Positions 52,586-62,253 of a stretch of DNA of 64,000 bases are shown here, one piece after another. Made by a program: the position numbers and the translations under genes. How positions within the stretch are numbered: position 1 is the first letter of the stretch; every line of letters begins with the position of its first letter. Source of the stretch: Ensifer oleiphilus (GTDB lineage Bacteria; Pseudomonadota; Alphaproteobacteria; Rhizobiales; Rhizobiaceae). Location of the stretch: NCBI RefSeq assembly GCF_013371465.1, contig NZ_JABWDU010000002.1:363888-427887 (forward strand), written 5' to 3'. The notes under the pieces were generated by a model. It was not told the origin of the DNA. It searched no databases and saw only the letters and a list, made by a program, of their open reading frames with translations.

Positions 52586-55393
52586 TCAGCGGTTGGGGTT
52601 TGAGCGCCGGCTGGAAGCGCGGCGCTTGCCGCCTTCCTCTTCATTTTCCTCGTCGAGCGGGGCTGCAGAAGCCGCTTCCTTCTTCGCGGCGGCGGCACGC
52701 GCATCGGCCGACGTCGCGCCCTTGGGCTCGCCCACCGTCTCCGGCTCGTGGCTCTCGATACCGGTCTGGTCCTCGACCGGAACATCCTCGATCTTCAGCG
52801 GGAACGGCGCACCGATGCCTTCGTCACGGAAACGCTCGTAGATGGCGACACGCAGGTCGTTGCGCACGCCGCCACCCGTCAGGACATCGGCCACGTAAAT
52901 CCTGAGCTCGAAGGTCATCCGGTCCTCGCCAAAGGCGGTGAAGCCGACGGTCGGCGACGGGTTCTTCAGCACCATCGGGTGGGCGCCGGCGATCTCGGCG
53001 AGCAGATCCATGATCCGGCGCGGTTCGCTGGCATAGGTGACGGTGACGGCGATCTCCGAGCGACCGAGCTTGTTGCGGTGCGTCCAGTTGCCGACCGACG
53101 CGTTGATCAGCAGCGAGTTCGGCATCATGATCGACTGGTGCTGGAAGGTCTCGATCTCGGTGGCGCGCACCGAGATGCGCTTGACGAAGCCTTCGGTCGT
53201 GCCGCTGACGATCCAGTCGCCGACCTTGAAGGGACGCTCGACCAGAAGGATCAGCCCCGAGACGAAGTTCGAAACGATGTTCTGCAGGCCGAAACCGACG
53301 CCGAGCGAGAGGGCACCGGCGACAAGCGCAAGGTTGGAAAGATCGATGCCCGCCGCCGAAAGGCCGATCAGGCACGCAAGCCCGACGCCGACATAGCCGA
53401 TGCCGGTGCGGATCGAGTTTCTGACGCCCGCATCCACCCGGCTGCGCGCCATGATGTTGCCGTCGATCCAGCGCTGTACCCAGCGGGTGACAATGTAACC
53501 GAGAATGAAGAACAGGATGCCCGCCATGATGCCCATGAGCGAGATGGTGATGGTGCCTATCTTGATCTCGGTGACGGCGCGATAGGTCCAGGACTCGATG
53601 TCGGCGACCTGGAAGCCCCATTGCAGAAGGATCAGCGGAATGAAGAACAGCGCCACCAGCGCGTAGATGCTGAGGCCCGCCACCAGTCCGACCTGGTCGA
53701 GACCGACCTGCTCCAGCTTGTAGCGGCGCTCGAGGTAACGTCCGGCTGCGGTTTCGGCGAAGGCGCCCTGGCGCGAAACCGCCTTGCCGGTGAGGAAGCC
53801 GATATACATCATCACCAGAATGGCGCCGGTGATGATGATCTGCGTGGCGATGAAACGGGAAAGACCGACATAGCCGGCTGCGGCTGCGATGATCAGCGAC
53901 GCGCCGGTCAGGATCAGCCCGATAGACACAATGCGCGGCCAGGGGCGGCCCGGCGCATCGAAGGGCTCATCCTTCTTGAGGGTCGGCTTGATCCAGGCAG
54001 AAGCAATGATGATCAGGCCGATGACGACCGAAGCGATGAAGCTCTTCACCACCGTCAGCACCACCGGCGAGCCGAGCGACTCGCTGATGCCGCCGAATAG
54101 GAAGTCCAGCCCGTTGACCAGAGCCATGGCGAAGATGGTGATCAAGAGGACGTTGGCGCCACGATCGGACACACGCACCAGCCGCCAGCGGGAATCCGAC
54201 GGCGACAGCACCGCGTTGGCGAGCGTCGTGACGAAGAACCCGACAACGGTTACGGCGAGCGCGATTGCGATGATCGGTGTGATATCGGACCGCAGCACGT
54301 TGAAACTGTGCATGAAGAAGAAGCTCGACAGCGCAAAGGCGCCCATCGAAATGGTCGGTATGAAGGTCGACCAGAAGGCAACCGACAGGCGCCGGAAATA
54401 GCTCGGCTCTTCATCGGACTTGTCGTGATGGATATAGGGCGAAAACAGCCGGTTGCTACCGACGAGGAAGACGAGTGCGGCACAGATCGACAGGAAAAGC
54501 GCCGTCAGCAAGGGAACCCGCTTGTAGTTCCAGACGAAGGTCAGCCAACTCATCGTGCTGCGCGACAGCACCTTGGTTTCGTTGATGGTCGCCGTCAACG
54601 CTTCATCGAACATCTCGAAAGACACATCGGTGTTCTTCAACAGCGTGTTGGAAAACAGCGCGCGCCGGGTGGCGGTGATACCGTTCGACAGTTTCGTCGC
54701 CTGGACGGAAAGGCTTTCGGCCTCCCCCGTCAGTGCATTGATCTCGCCGCGCTCGGCCAGCAGCCGCTTGCGCTCCGCGGTAACGATGTCGGCCTCGGGC
54801 GGCTGCCCCTCGCCCGGCGGATCACCGAGTTCGGTCAGCCGGGCCTTGATCTCGTCCAGCCGCGGGCGCGTGGCAATCGAGGTCGAGATGATCTGCTTGG
54901 CGACGGCATCGACCTGAACCTTGAGTTCGGCAAGCGCGATGTCGTCGTCGCTGGCCTTGCCGACGAGTTCCTTCAGCCGCTTGAGCTCCTTGCCGGCCGT
55001 CGCCAACTGCTCGGCCGTCTGGCTCTGCCCGGCATCGGCCGCAATGGTCGCGTCATTCGCCTGGGCGGCGTCCTGCGTGGGGGACGCAGCGTTCTGGGCC
55101 GGCTGCGCCGTACCACCCGCGGGTTGCTGCCCATTCGGGGCAGGCTGCGCTTTGCCGTCGGCGGCGGGCTGCGTGCTCTGGGCGGGCTGGGCGCCGCCTT
55201 GGGCAGGCTGAGTGCCCTGGGCAGGTTGATTGTTGGTCTGGGCCGGGGCTTGCGCGGGCGTCTGGGCTGGTTGCGTCGTCGTCTGTGCCGGCTTTGCAGT
55301 TTGCGCCACGACGGCGCCGGCACCGGCCAGCGACAGCAGGCAGACGGAAACAGCGAGCAACTTTCCCACGAAACGCAATTTCAAAACCCTCAA
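52586..55393 (-). CDS. Large MscS-family mechanosensitive channel with DUF3772 domain
   Basis: This protein of up to 935 residues begins with a signal-like helix. A Gln/Ala/Pro-rich low-complexity region follows (about 30-115, repeats of PAQ), then a coiled DUF3772 periplasmic region (about 125-270). About ten transmembrane helices come next, then an MscS pore and cytoplasmic domain (about 700-870; GFGLQNIVSNFVSGLILLVERPFKVGDW in outline). It is a YbiO/MscK-like channel that relieves osmotic downshock. The start is uncertain: TTG at 55393, or TTG at 55378, which has GAGGG at good spacing. The C-terminal tail is Glu- then Arg-rich. Confidence 0.88.
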   Translation of the reverse strand: MRVLKLRFVGKLLAVSVCLLSLAGAGAVVAQTAKPAQTTTQPAQTPAQAPAQTNNQPAQGTQPAQGGAQPAQSTQPAADGKAQPAPNGQQPAGGTAQPAQNAASPTQDAAQANDATIAADAGQSQTAEQLATAGKELKRLKELVGKASDDDIALAELKVQVDAVAKQIISTSIATRPRLDEIKARLTELGDPPGEGQPPEADIVTAERKRLLAERGEINALTGEAESLSVQATKLSNGITATRRALFSNTLLKNTDVSFEMFDEALTATINETKVLSRSTMSWLTFVWNYKRVPLLTALFLSICAALVFLVGSNRLFSPYIHHDKSDEEPSYFRRLSVAFWSTFIPTISMGAFALSSFFFMHSFNVLRSDITPIIAIALAVTVVGFFVTTLANAVLSPSDSRWRLVRVSDRGANVLLITIFAMALVNGLDFLFGGISESLGSPVVLTVVKSFIASVVIGLIIIASAWIKPTLKKDEPFDAPGRPWPRIVSIGLILTGASLIIAAAAGYVGLSRFIATQIIITGAILVMMYIGFLTGKAVSRQGAFAETAAGRYLERRYKLEQVGLDQVGLVAGLSIYALVALFFIPLILLQWGFQVADIESWTYRAVTEIKIGTITISLMGIMAGILFFILGYIVTRWVQRWIDGNIMARSRVDAGVRNSIRTGIGYVGVGLACLIGLSAAGIDLSNLALVAGALSLGVGFGLQNIVSNFVSGLILLVERPFKVGDWIVSGTTEGFVKRISVRATEIETFQHQSIMMPNSLLINASVGNWTHRNKLGRSEIAVTVTYASEPRRIMDLLAEIAGAHPMVLKNPSPTVGFTAFGEDRMTFELRIYVADVLTGGGVRNDLRVAIYERFRDEGIGAPFPLKIEDVPVEDQTGIESHEPETVGEPKGATSADARAAAAKKEAASAAPLDEENEEEGGKRRASSRRSNPNR

Positions 55394-55515
55394 AAGCCCA
55401 ACCTCATCCCGATACGGAATCGCCCCGGGCAGTCGTCACCATGCGGTTTGAATACGAAAGACGGCGGAAAGATGCAAAGACACGGTAAAACATGCCTTCA
55501 CACCCCGTAAAACCG

Positions 55516-56076
55516 TCAGAAACCCGAGCCCGGCTGCGCCAGATAGGCGAGTTCCGCTGCCGTCGACGTTCGCCCGACGAAGGCGTTTCGGTGCGGAAAG
55601 CGGCCATAAGTCTCGATCACCTCGCGGTGCCGGATCGCATAGTCGATATACATGGGATCGCCAAGTTCGGTGAAAAGCTTCACCGCCATGGTCTGGTCCG
55701 TCAGGTTCTCGGAGTGCTCGAAGGGCATATAGAAGAATGCCCGCCATTCCGGCTTCACCGACATGTCGGCGCCAGCGCCGACGGCGAGCTTGGCTTCCCG
55801 GAGCGCCAGTCCGTCAGTCGCAAAGGCAAGCGGCGTCCCACGATACATGTTGCGCGGCAGCTGATCGAGAAGCACGATCGCCGCCAGCCGGTTTTCCGGC
55901 GTCGCCCGCCAGACGTCGCCGATCTCGCGAGCAAGGGCGAGATGCGAAGACTGAAACCGATGGTAACAACGCTCGTCCAGCTCGCGGGAAGGCTTGAACC
56001 AATGGTCGAGCGACAGTTCCTCGAACCAGAATTTCAGCACTTCGTCAGGGGTGCAGGCCTCGGCTTGATACGTCAT
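55516..56076 (-). CDS. DUF924 family protein
   Basis: This 186-residue protein starts at ATG 56076 behind GAGGAGCG. It shows the DUF924 pattern: VLKFWFEELSLDHWFKPSRELDE, then ENRLAAIVLLDQLPRNMYRGTP and ALREAKLAVG. The end FGRFPHRNAFVGR-type is typical. It is an alpha-helical TPR-like protein of unknown function. It lies downstream of the ABC importer operon on the same strand, 113 bp from the permease stop. Confidence 0.9.
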   Translation of the reverse strand: MTYQAEACTPDEVLKFWFEELSLDHWFKPSRELDERCYHRFQSSHLALAREIGDVWRATPENRLAAIVLLDQLPRNMYRGTPLAFATDGLALREAKLAVGAGADMSVKPEWRAFFYMPFEHSENLTDQTMAVKLFTELGDPMYIDYAIRHREVIETYGRFPHRNAFVGRTSTAAELAYLAQPGSGF

Positions 56077-56188
56077 TCGCTCCTCGTCGTGCGCAATGGG
56101 TCGATTGCCCCGGGGACAAAAATCTTTTGCCCCTGGGATCGAGATCGCAGAATTAGGCCGCAATCGCTTCGTGTCCATGCCGCGAGCT

Positions 56189-57304
56189 TTATACCAACTT
56201 GCGCTGTTTCAGAATGGCAATAAAGGCAATACCGCCGACAAGCCCGGTAATGACGCCGATCGGCATGTCCTCTGGCGCCATGACGACGCGGGAAAAGAGG
56301 TCCGCCCATATCAATACCAGCGCACCGACAAAGGCGGAAAGCGGGATGACCCGGACATTGTCGCTGCCGGCAAACAGCCGCACGAAATGCGGCACCATCA
56401 GCCCGACGAAGCCGATCGCACCGGAGAAGGCGACCATGACGCCGGTCAGAAGCGCCGTGACGACAAAAAGGACAAGGCGGAACCGGCGAACGGGAATTCC
56501 GAGCGTCGTTGCCGTCTCGTCACCCATGGCAAGCGCGTTGATCTCGCGCGCCCGAAGCGTGAGGTAGCCAAGGCAGGCCGTCAGCACCACGGCGGGGTAG
56601 ACGAGATGCGGCCATTGCGCCAACCCAAGGCCGCCGAGCATCCAGAAAATCACCGTGTGCACCGCCCGGGGGTCGCCGAGGAAAATCATCAGGTTGCCGA
56701 TCGACGTCAAAGTGAAGGCAACGGCAACACCCGACAGCACCAGCCTGTCGGCGTTGGTGCCGAGCACCCGCGTCACGAGCGCCACAAGTGCTGTCGCGAG
56801 CAGAGCGCCGGCAAAGGCAAACAGCGGCACCGTGGCAAGGCCGAGGATGAGGCCGGTGTGCAGCAGCGCGACGATGGCGCCGAGCGCGCCGCCGGAGGAC
56901 ACACCGAGCAGGTGCGGATCGGCGAGCGGATTGCGGGTGACGGGCTGAAGCACGGCGCCGGTCAGCGCCAGCCCCGCCCCCACCAGCCCGGCGAGCACGA
57001 CGCGCGGCAGGCGCACGTCCCAGACGATGCTCTCGCGGCCGGCCGACCAGGCGACCTCGACGCTGCCGGGCGAAAGCTTCGCGGCAATGATCGACCACAC
57101 GGTCGAAACCGGGATCGGTGCAGAGCCCAAGGAGACGGCAGCGGTGATCGTCAGGCACAAAAGCAGCAGCGCCACGAGAAAGGCGGTCGTGATCTTCACA
57201 GTCCGTCCCAGGTTCAAGATTGCAGAGGAAAGGACGAAAGCGGGCCGCAAGGCACGCCTTCGCCAGAGAGCGGCGCATCGGGCATAACGCTCCGGAAACA
57301 CCAT
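56189..57304 (-). CDS. FecCD/BtuC-type ABC permease
   Basis: This 371-residue protein has about ten transmembrane helices of the FecCD/BtuC family. Landmarks are VRLPRVVLAGLVGAGLALTGAVLQ and NPLADPHLLGVSSGGALGA. Further along are VLSGVAVAFTLTSIGNLMIFL and the coupling-helix region GFVGLMVPHFVRLF. It should form the membrane channel for the importer. It follows the substrate-binding protein gene by about 72 bp. The first 35 residues are extra, and a start nearer Met/Val 37 (VKITTAFLV) is possible. The operon lies behind a cobalamin riboswitch, so the substrate is probably cobalamin or a corrinoid precursor. Confidence 0.9.
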   Translation of the reverse strand: MVFPERYARCAALWRRRALRPAFVLSSAILNLGRTVKITTAFLVALLLLCLTITAAVSLGSAPIPVSTVWSIIAAKLSPGSVEVAWSAGRESIVWDVRLPRVVLAGLVGAGLALTGAVLQPVTRNPLADPHLLGVSSGGALGAIVALLHTGLILGLATVPLFAFAGALLATALVALVTRVLGTNADRLVLSGVAVAFTLTSIGNLMIFLGDPRAVHTVIFWMLGGLGLAQWPHLVYPAVVLTACLGYLTLRAREINALAMGDETATTLGIPVRRFRLVLFVVTALLTGVMVAFSGAIGFVGLMVPHFVRLFAGSDNVRVIPLSAFVGALVLIWADLFSRVVMAPEDMPIGVITGLVGGIAFIAILKQRKLV

Positions 57305-57376
57305 GACACGCTAAACTTGCTGCATGATTTGCCCCTTATCGAAGGCTGTTTCAGCAATCATGCAGCCGCCGGCGCA

Positions 57377-58330
57377 TTACATCGCCTGCCCGTGAAAGGC
57401 CTTGGCAAGACGCGCGATGGCATCGATGTTGCGCGGCCCCGGCGTCGCCTCGACATAGTCGAGCACCACGAAGCGGTCGTTCTTGACGGCATCGATGTTC
57501 TTGAAGGCCGGATTGCTTTTCATGAAGGCGATCTTCTGCTCTGCGGTCACCTCGCCATAGTTGACGATCACCACCACTTCGGGGTTCTTGTCGATCACCG
57601 GCTCCCAGGAAATCTCCGTCCAGCTCTTCTCGACATCGTCCATGACGTTGACGCCGCCGGCCGCCTCGATCATCGCCGTCGGGATGCCGAACCGGCCTGA
57701 TGTGAACGGCTTCTCCTCACCGGAATCATAGACGAAGACGCGAGTCGGGCGCTCGATCGCACCGTTGCTCGCGACGATCTTGTCGAGGTCGCGGCGATAG
57801 CCGTCGACGAGTGCCTTGGCCTGGTCCTCGACGCCGAAGATCAGGCCGAGATTGAGCAGATCGACGAACATGTCGTCCATCGTCGGCTTGCCCTTGGCCA
57901 TGATGTGGATGCAGGATTCCGTCAGCTCGTAGACGTTGACCTTGAAGGGCCCCAGCGTTTCCGGCGTCACCTCGCCGCCCACCTTCATGCCGTAGTTCCA
58001 GCCGGCAAAGTAGAAATCGGCGTCGGCATTGAGCAGCACTTCCTTGGTCGGATACTTTTCCGAAAGCTCCGGCAGCGCCTGGACGCCTTCGCGCAGCTTC
58101 TCATCCAGCGTCTTCCATCCGGAAACGCCGGTATAACCGACCATGCGGTCCTGCAGCTTTAGGGCCAGCATCATCTCGGTGAGGTTGACGTCGTTGGAGA
58201 CGGCCCGCTTTGGCGCCGCATCGAAGGTCACGTCGCGGTTGCAGCTCTTGACCGTCACGGGATAGGCAAGCGCCGGCGTTGCCGCCAGGACCATGAGGGC
58301 AAAGGCAGAATGAGCAATGAAGGTCTTCAT
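57377..58330 (-). CDS. Corrinoid/siderophore-type ABC periplasmic binding protein
   Basis: This 317-residue protein has a signal peptide ending ALAYP (about 22) and a class III binding-protein fold (BtuF/FhuD type). It shows YPVTVKSCNRDVTFDAAPKRAV near the start and a long helical backbone in the middle. PEVVVIVNYGE and FVVLDYVEATPGPRNIDAI are near the end. Its start overlaps the ATPase stop by 4 bp (ATGA). Position behind the B12 riboswitch makes cobalamin or cobinamide the most likely ligand; iron chelators are an alternative. Confidence 0.88.
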   Translation of the reverse strand: MKTFIAHSAFALMVLAATPALAYPVTVKSCNRDVTFDAAPKRAVSNDVNLTEMMLALKLQDRMVGYTGVSGWKTLDEKLREGVQALPELSEKYPTKEVLLNADADFYFAGWNYGMKVGGEVTPETLGPFKVNVYELTESCIHIMAKGKPTMDDMFVDLLNLGLIFGVEDQAKALVDGYRRDLDKIVASNGAIERPTRVFVYDSGEEKPFTSGRFGIPTAMIEAAGGVNVMDDVEKSWTEISWEPVIDKNPEVVVIVNYGEVTAEQKIAFMKSNPAFKNIDAVKNDRFVVLDYVEATPGPRNIDAIARLAKAFHGQAM

Positions 58331-59133
58331 GAAATCAGTTCCTGTCGAGTAAGTGAGAAGGAAAAGCGAGCGCTGTTCGAAACGCCGTTGCTGTGGGCGG
58401 TGGCGGTAACGCCGAAAGCGGCGGAAAGCGCCTGCGGGTTGAGCACGTCTTCCGGCGCGCCGAAGGCCGCCATGCGGCCCTCCGTCAGGATCGCCACGTC
58501 GGTGGCAAATTCTGCAGCCAGGTTGATGTCGTGCAGCGTGGTGACGATCGTCAGCTGCAGTGTCTGCAACAGATCGAGGATTTCGAGCTGGTGGCGGATA
58601 TCGAGATGGTTGGTCGGCTCATCGAGGATGATGATGCGCGGCTGCTGGGCGAGCGCCCGGGCGATGAGCACCCGCTGCTTCTCGCCACCCGAAAGTGTCG
58701 AGAATTGCCGTCCGGCCAGGTGAGCAAGGTCGAGATGCTCCAGTGCATGCGCCACCGTCTCGCGATCCCTGGCCGTCCAGCCACTCATGCCTTCCCGCCT
58801 CGGTATGCGGCCCATCATCACTACGTCGCGCACGCTGAAGGGGAAATCGCTCGGCATTTCCTGCAAGACGACGGCAATGATCCTGGCCACCTCGCGCGCC
58901 GTCATCGACCAGATGTCGACACCATCGACCTCGACCGAGCCCGCCGTCGGCTGTGCGGAACGATAGAGGCAGCGCAGCAGCGAGGTCTTGCCGGCGCCAT
59001 TCGGGCCGAGAATGGCAAGCCGGCTGCCGGGCGCAATGGCAAAGTCCACCTCGCGAACCAGCCGCAGGTCCGGGCGTGGGCCCCAATCCAGGGCGCGGAC
59101 ACGAAGGCCGGCCCCTGTCGCGGTGCAGCTCAT
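58327..59133 (-). CDS. ABC importer ATPase (BtuD/FecE type)
   Basis: This 268-residue protein has Walker A GPNGAGKTS near 43-51, the signature LSGGEKQR near 146 and Walker B RIIILDEPTNH near 168. The His switch follows in TTLHDINLA. All ATPase motifs are intact. It begins 37 bp after the DUF1636 stop and overlaps the binding protein start. It should energise uptake through the FecCD permease. Confidence 0.93.
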   Translation of the reverse strand: MSCTATGAGLRVRALDWGPRPDLRLVREVDFAIAPGSRLAILGPNGAGKTSLLRCLYRSAQPTAGSVEVDGVDIWSMTAREVARIIAVVLQEMPSDFPFSVRDVVMMGRIPRREGMSGWTARDRETVAHALEHLDLAHLAGRQFSTLSGGEKQRVLIARALAQQPRIIILDEPTNHLDIRHQLEILDLLQTLQLTIVTTLHDINLAAEFATDVAILTEGRMAAFGAPEDVLNPQALSAAFGVTATAHSNGVSNSARFSFSLTRQELIS

Positions 59134-59170
59134 CGGCTCGTCCCTTCCCGCGCAATTCTTGGCTGCGCGC

Positions 59171-59584
59171 TCATTGGAAATGCCCGCCGATGTCTTCGGA
59201 GACGAGCAGCGCTGCCGGAATGCGCGCCAGCGTCTTGGCGCTCAGCCCGCGCGGCCGCTCGGCCGCCCGCGTCATGCCGTCGCCCCGCCCGGCATAGGTG
59301 GTGGCGAAGGTGACGAGATCGTCGATATCCTCATCGGGCAAGATATCGCCGAAGAGATAGGTCGCCTTGCCCGTGGCCTGGAAGGCGATGGTGCAAGGCC
59401 GGGTGCAGGCGGCCATGCAGACCGTGCCGGCAATGGAGAAATCCCGGTCGAGCGGCGCGCCGAGGGCGGCAATGCTGCGGTTCAGCCGCTGGATCAGATC
59501 CGCGCCCGGACGGCAGGGACCGCCAGTAAAACGGCAATCGGTGCAGACCGTTATCTTATGCTGTCGGGATGCCGGTTCGGCCAT
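59171..59584 (-). CDS. DUF1636 metal-binding-like protein
   Basis: This 137-residue protein starts at ATG 59584 behind GGCGGAGAAG. It has Cys14, Cys17 and Cys24 (VCTDCRFTGGPC) and a second Cys cluster, TVCMAACTRPC, near 55-65. This is the DUF1636 thioredoxin-like ferredoxin pattern. The family is frequently found with cobalamin uptake and cobalt genes, in line with its place as the first gene behind a cobalamin riboswitch. It may bind a [2Fe-2S] cluster or cobalt. Its actual role is unknown. Confidence 0.85.
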   Translation of the reverse strand: MAEPASRQHKITVCTDCRFTGGPCRPGADLIQRLNRSIAALGAPLDRDFSIAGTVCMAACTRPCTIAFQATGKATYLFGDILPDEDIDDLVTFATTYAGRGDGMTRAAERPRGLSAKTLARIPAALLVSEDIGGHFQ

Positions 59585-59699
59585 ATCTCTTCTCCGCCGG
59601 ATTGGTCCGGAGAGAATGTGGCAAAGCGGTATGATGACGGCTGGCCGTCGCGCAAAAACCAGTTCTTTTCCATCGGAACACCCCGTCCGTTGTGGTTGA

Positions 59700-59890
59700 T
59701 CGGTTCGATGGCAGGTCTCCTGGCTCGCGGGTCGCTGCGCATCCACGTCTTCCCGGCTTGATGCCAGTGACAGGGTGTGAATGCGCTTTCCGCTCACAGT
59801 TGCGGGGGCAGCCACGGTTTCGGCCCCATTTGGGTCGTCCGCTCCGTGTTCCCTTTTCAGCCGCTTGCGCATTGTCGCGCTCGCAGCACC
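59700..59890 (-). ncRNA. Cobalamin riboswitch
   Basis: On the minus strand, the B12 box is exact: AGCCAGGAGACCTGCCATC (complement of 59707-59725). Upstream in the same transcript lie the core GCTGCCCCCGCAACTG (complement of about 59797-59812) and GGGAACACGG (complement of 59844-59853), in the expected order. The element lies about 120 nt before the DUF1636 start, so it should repress the DUF1636-ABC importer operon when adenosylcobalamin is abundant. Outer boundaries are approximate. Confidence 0.93.
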
Positions 59891-59895
59891 ATCAA

Positions 59896-60488
59896 GCCCT
59901 TCGTCGCACACTTCGACGGAGGTGACAACCGGCGGGACGGATCGGCTTGGGCCTATCAACATGCGACAAACTTTCATGTCGACTTGTTATGTAATATCAT
60001 TACGAAATACAAGCCGAAAAATCCTTGGCGTCAGCCGGTAAAGCAATAGTTGGCAACGGCACGGTTTGGTGGGGGCGATTGCACTCGGCTTCGTCGGCTT
60101 CGTTGCCGGCTCCTTCCTCGCGAGTTCACCGAAATTGCTCTTCGAACTGCTGACCTGAACGTTCGCCGACGGCGTCGGCAACTCATCCTCTGCCATGCCG
60201 CGTCGCACGAGCCATCGAGCCCCCCTTGACGCAGTGTTCGCCGGAGCAACGGCCGGCCGGTAACCTCGTCCGTTACTGTTACGTACTTGAAGACTGGCAC
60301 AATCGGTGATGTGCTTTCAAGGAAGTGATCGCGCCACCCACCGGCGTGAAACGAATTGCGCCGGGTTCGCCCGCGTTCCGGGCGGCTGCGCCCCGAACTT
60401 CTTCATGTCCGTAGTCTTATGCGACTTAGCATTCAGCCTGTCCGCGAAATCCCGAATGTGAGTAACGGCAACCAGCTTTCTGAAGGGG
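59896..60488. other. Intergenic region with a possible gene remnant
   Basis: About 590 bp without a convincing gene. A 30-codon stretch at 60066-60158 (plus) encodes LVGAIALGFVGFVAGSFLASS and ends FELLT before TGA, like the C-terminal end of a membrane protein. It has no ribosome-binding site and could be a decayed fragment. Confidence 0.35.
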
Positions 60489-62198
60489 ATGACAGTGAAC
60501 CCGATAGATTTCTTCGTTGACACGCTGCGAACCTATCCTCCCATCGCCGTGTTTCTGGCCCTCGGCATCGGCTTTGTGATCGGTCCGATCAAGATCGCCG
60601 GGTTCAATCTGGGAAACGTCACGGCCACGCTGCTGGCGGGTGTCGTCATCGGCCAGTTGGGGATCCAGGTTTCAGGCGACCTGAAGTCGACCCTGTTCCT
60701 GATTTTCCTGTTTGCCGTCGGTTATGGTGTCGGCCCGCAGTTCGTGCGCGGACTGAGCACGGATGGCCCCAAGCAAATCCTCTTTGCCCTTTCGGTTCTG
60801 GTCCTGTGCCTGATCGTGCCCTATCTCTGCGCGCTCGTCGCCGGCCTTCCGCTTGGCTATGGCGCCGGCATGTATGCCGGTTCGCAGACGATTTCGGCGG
60901 CCATCGGGGTTGCCAGCGACCAGATCAACGCGATGGGCATGACCCCGGAACAGGCCAAGACCTACACAGACCAGATTCCGATCGCCTATGCCGTGACCTA
61001 TATCTGGGGCACCATCGGCTCGGCGATCATCCTGGCGCAGCTCGGGCCAAGGCTTCTCGGCATCGATCTGCCGGCCGCCTGCAAGGAATATGAGGCAAAG
61101 CTCGGCGGCGGCACCGTCAGCACCGAACCCGGAATCACCCGCGCCTACCACGATTTCGGCCTCAGGGCCTATCGCATCGACGAGGCGAGCGGCCTCACCG
61201 GCACGCCGGTCAGAAACCTGCTGCCCGGCATCCGCGTCTTCGTCGAACGGCTGCGGCGCGGCGACCAGATCATCGAAGCGGACGGCAACACCGTGCTGCA
61301 GCCGGGTGACATCGTCGCCTTCTCGGGCAGGCGCGCCCTGCTCGTCGAACACCTGGATTCCAAGCTTGTCGAGGTCGAGGATAAGGAACTGCTGAACGCC
61401 GAAGCCGAGGTCCTCGACGTCTACGTCACCAACAAGGCGCTTGCCGGCAGGACACTTGCCGACGTCAGCACCGAAGATTGGGCGCGCGGCGTCTATGCGC
61501 GCAAGATCGTGCGCTCGCTGGTCGAGATCCCGGTCCTGCCCGGCACGACCGTCGAACGCGGCGATATCGTCACCATCGGCGGCGCAAGGAGACACGTCGA
61601 AGCGGCGATCAAGGCACTCGGCTTTGCCGATCGCCCGGTCGAAACCACCGACATTGCCTTCCTCGGCTGGGGGCTTTTCTTCGGGGCCATGGTCGGTGCC
61701 CTGACGCTGACGATCGGCGGCATACCGATCGGCCTATCCACCTCCGGCGGCGCGCTTCTTGCCGGTCTCGTTCTCGGCTGGCTTCGCTCCACCTACCCTG
61801 CCTTCGGCACGATCCCGGCGCCGGCCCTCTGGCTGATGAATACACTTGGCCTCAACATCTTCATCGCCGTCGTCGGCATCGGCGCGGGCCCCGGCTTTGT
61901 CGCTGGCCTTCAGGAGGTCGGCATCTCACTGCTGATATGGGGCATCGTCGCGACGTCCGTGCCGATGATCGCTTCGGTCCTGATCGGACACTACGTCTTC
62001 CGCTTCCACCCGGCGATCCTGTTTGGCGCCTGCGCCGGCGTACGCACGACGACCGCGGCGCTGGGCATGATCCAGGAAGCCGCCAAGAGCAAGGTACCGG
62101 CGCTCGGCTACGGCATGCCCTATGCCATCGGCAATACGCTTCTGACCATCTTCGGTCTCGTCATCGTCATCATGCTGGCGCCGTCAGGCGGGCCATGA
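60489..62198 (+). CDS. aspT: Aspartate:alanine antiporter
   Basis: This 569-residue protein has five N-terminal helices, two cytoplasmic TrkA-C-like domains (about 210-385) and five or six C-terminal helices. Repeated membrane motifs are GYGVGPQFVRGLSTDG and GYGAGMYAGSQTISAAIGVASDQINAMG in the N-half, and GAGPGFVAGLQEVG and GACAGVRTTTAALGMIQ in the C-half. This is the AspT (AAEx) family. It exchanges aspartate for alanine and thereby builds a proton-motive force. GAAGGGG precedes the ATG. It is the upstream partner of asdA. Confidence 0.93.
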   Translation: MTVNPIDFFVDTLRTYPPIAVFLALGIGFVIGPIKIAGFNLGNVTATLLAGVVIGQLGIQVSGDLKSTLFLIFLFAVGYGVGPQFVRGLSTDGPKQILFALSVLVLCLIVPYLCALVAGLPLGYGAGMYAGSQTISAAIGVASDQINAMGMTPEQAKTYTDQIPIAYAVTYIWGTIGSAIILAQLGPRLLGIDLPAACKEYEAKLGGGTVSTEPGITRAYHDFGLRAYRIDEASGLTGTPVRNLLPGIRVFVERLRRGDQIIEADGNTVLQPGDIVAFSGRRALLVEHLDSKLVEVEDKELLNAEAEVLDVYVTNKALAGRTLADVSTEDWARGVYARKIVRSLVEIPVLPGTTVERGDIVTIGGARRHVEAAIKALGFADRPVETTDIAFLGWGLFFGAMVGALTLTIGGIPIGLSTSGGALLAGLVLGWLRSTYPAFGTIPAPALWLMNTLGLNIFIAVVGIGAGPGFVAGLQEVGISLLIWGIVATSVPMIASVLIGHYVFRFHPAILFGACAGVRTTTAALGMIQEAAKSKVPALGYGMPYAIGNTLLTIFGLVIVIMLAPSGGP

Positions 62199-62253
62199 AT
62201 TTGAAAGCCTAGTTCCGCGACACAGAGAATTTCGCTTATTGGGAGTGTGGTTC

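Noticed and set aside
56106..56147. Palindromic GGGGCAAAA/TTTTTGTCCCC stretch between the permease and DUF924 genes
   Set aside because: Its T-run lies in the loop rather than after the stem; no clear terminator or operator.
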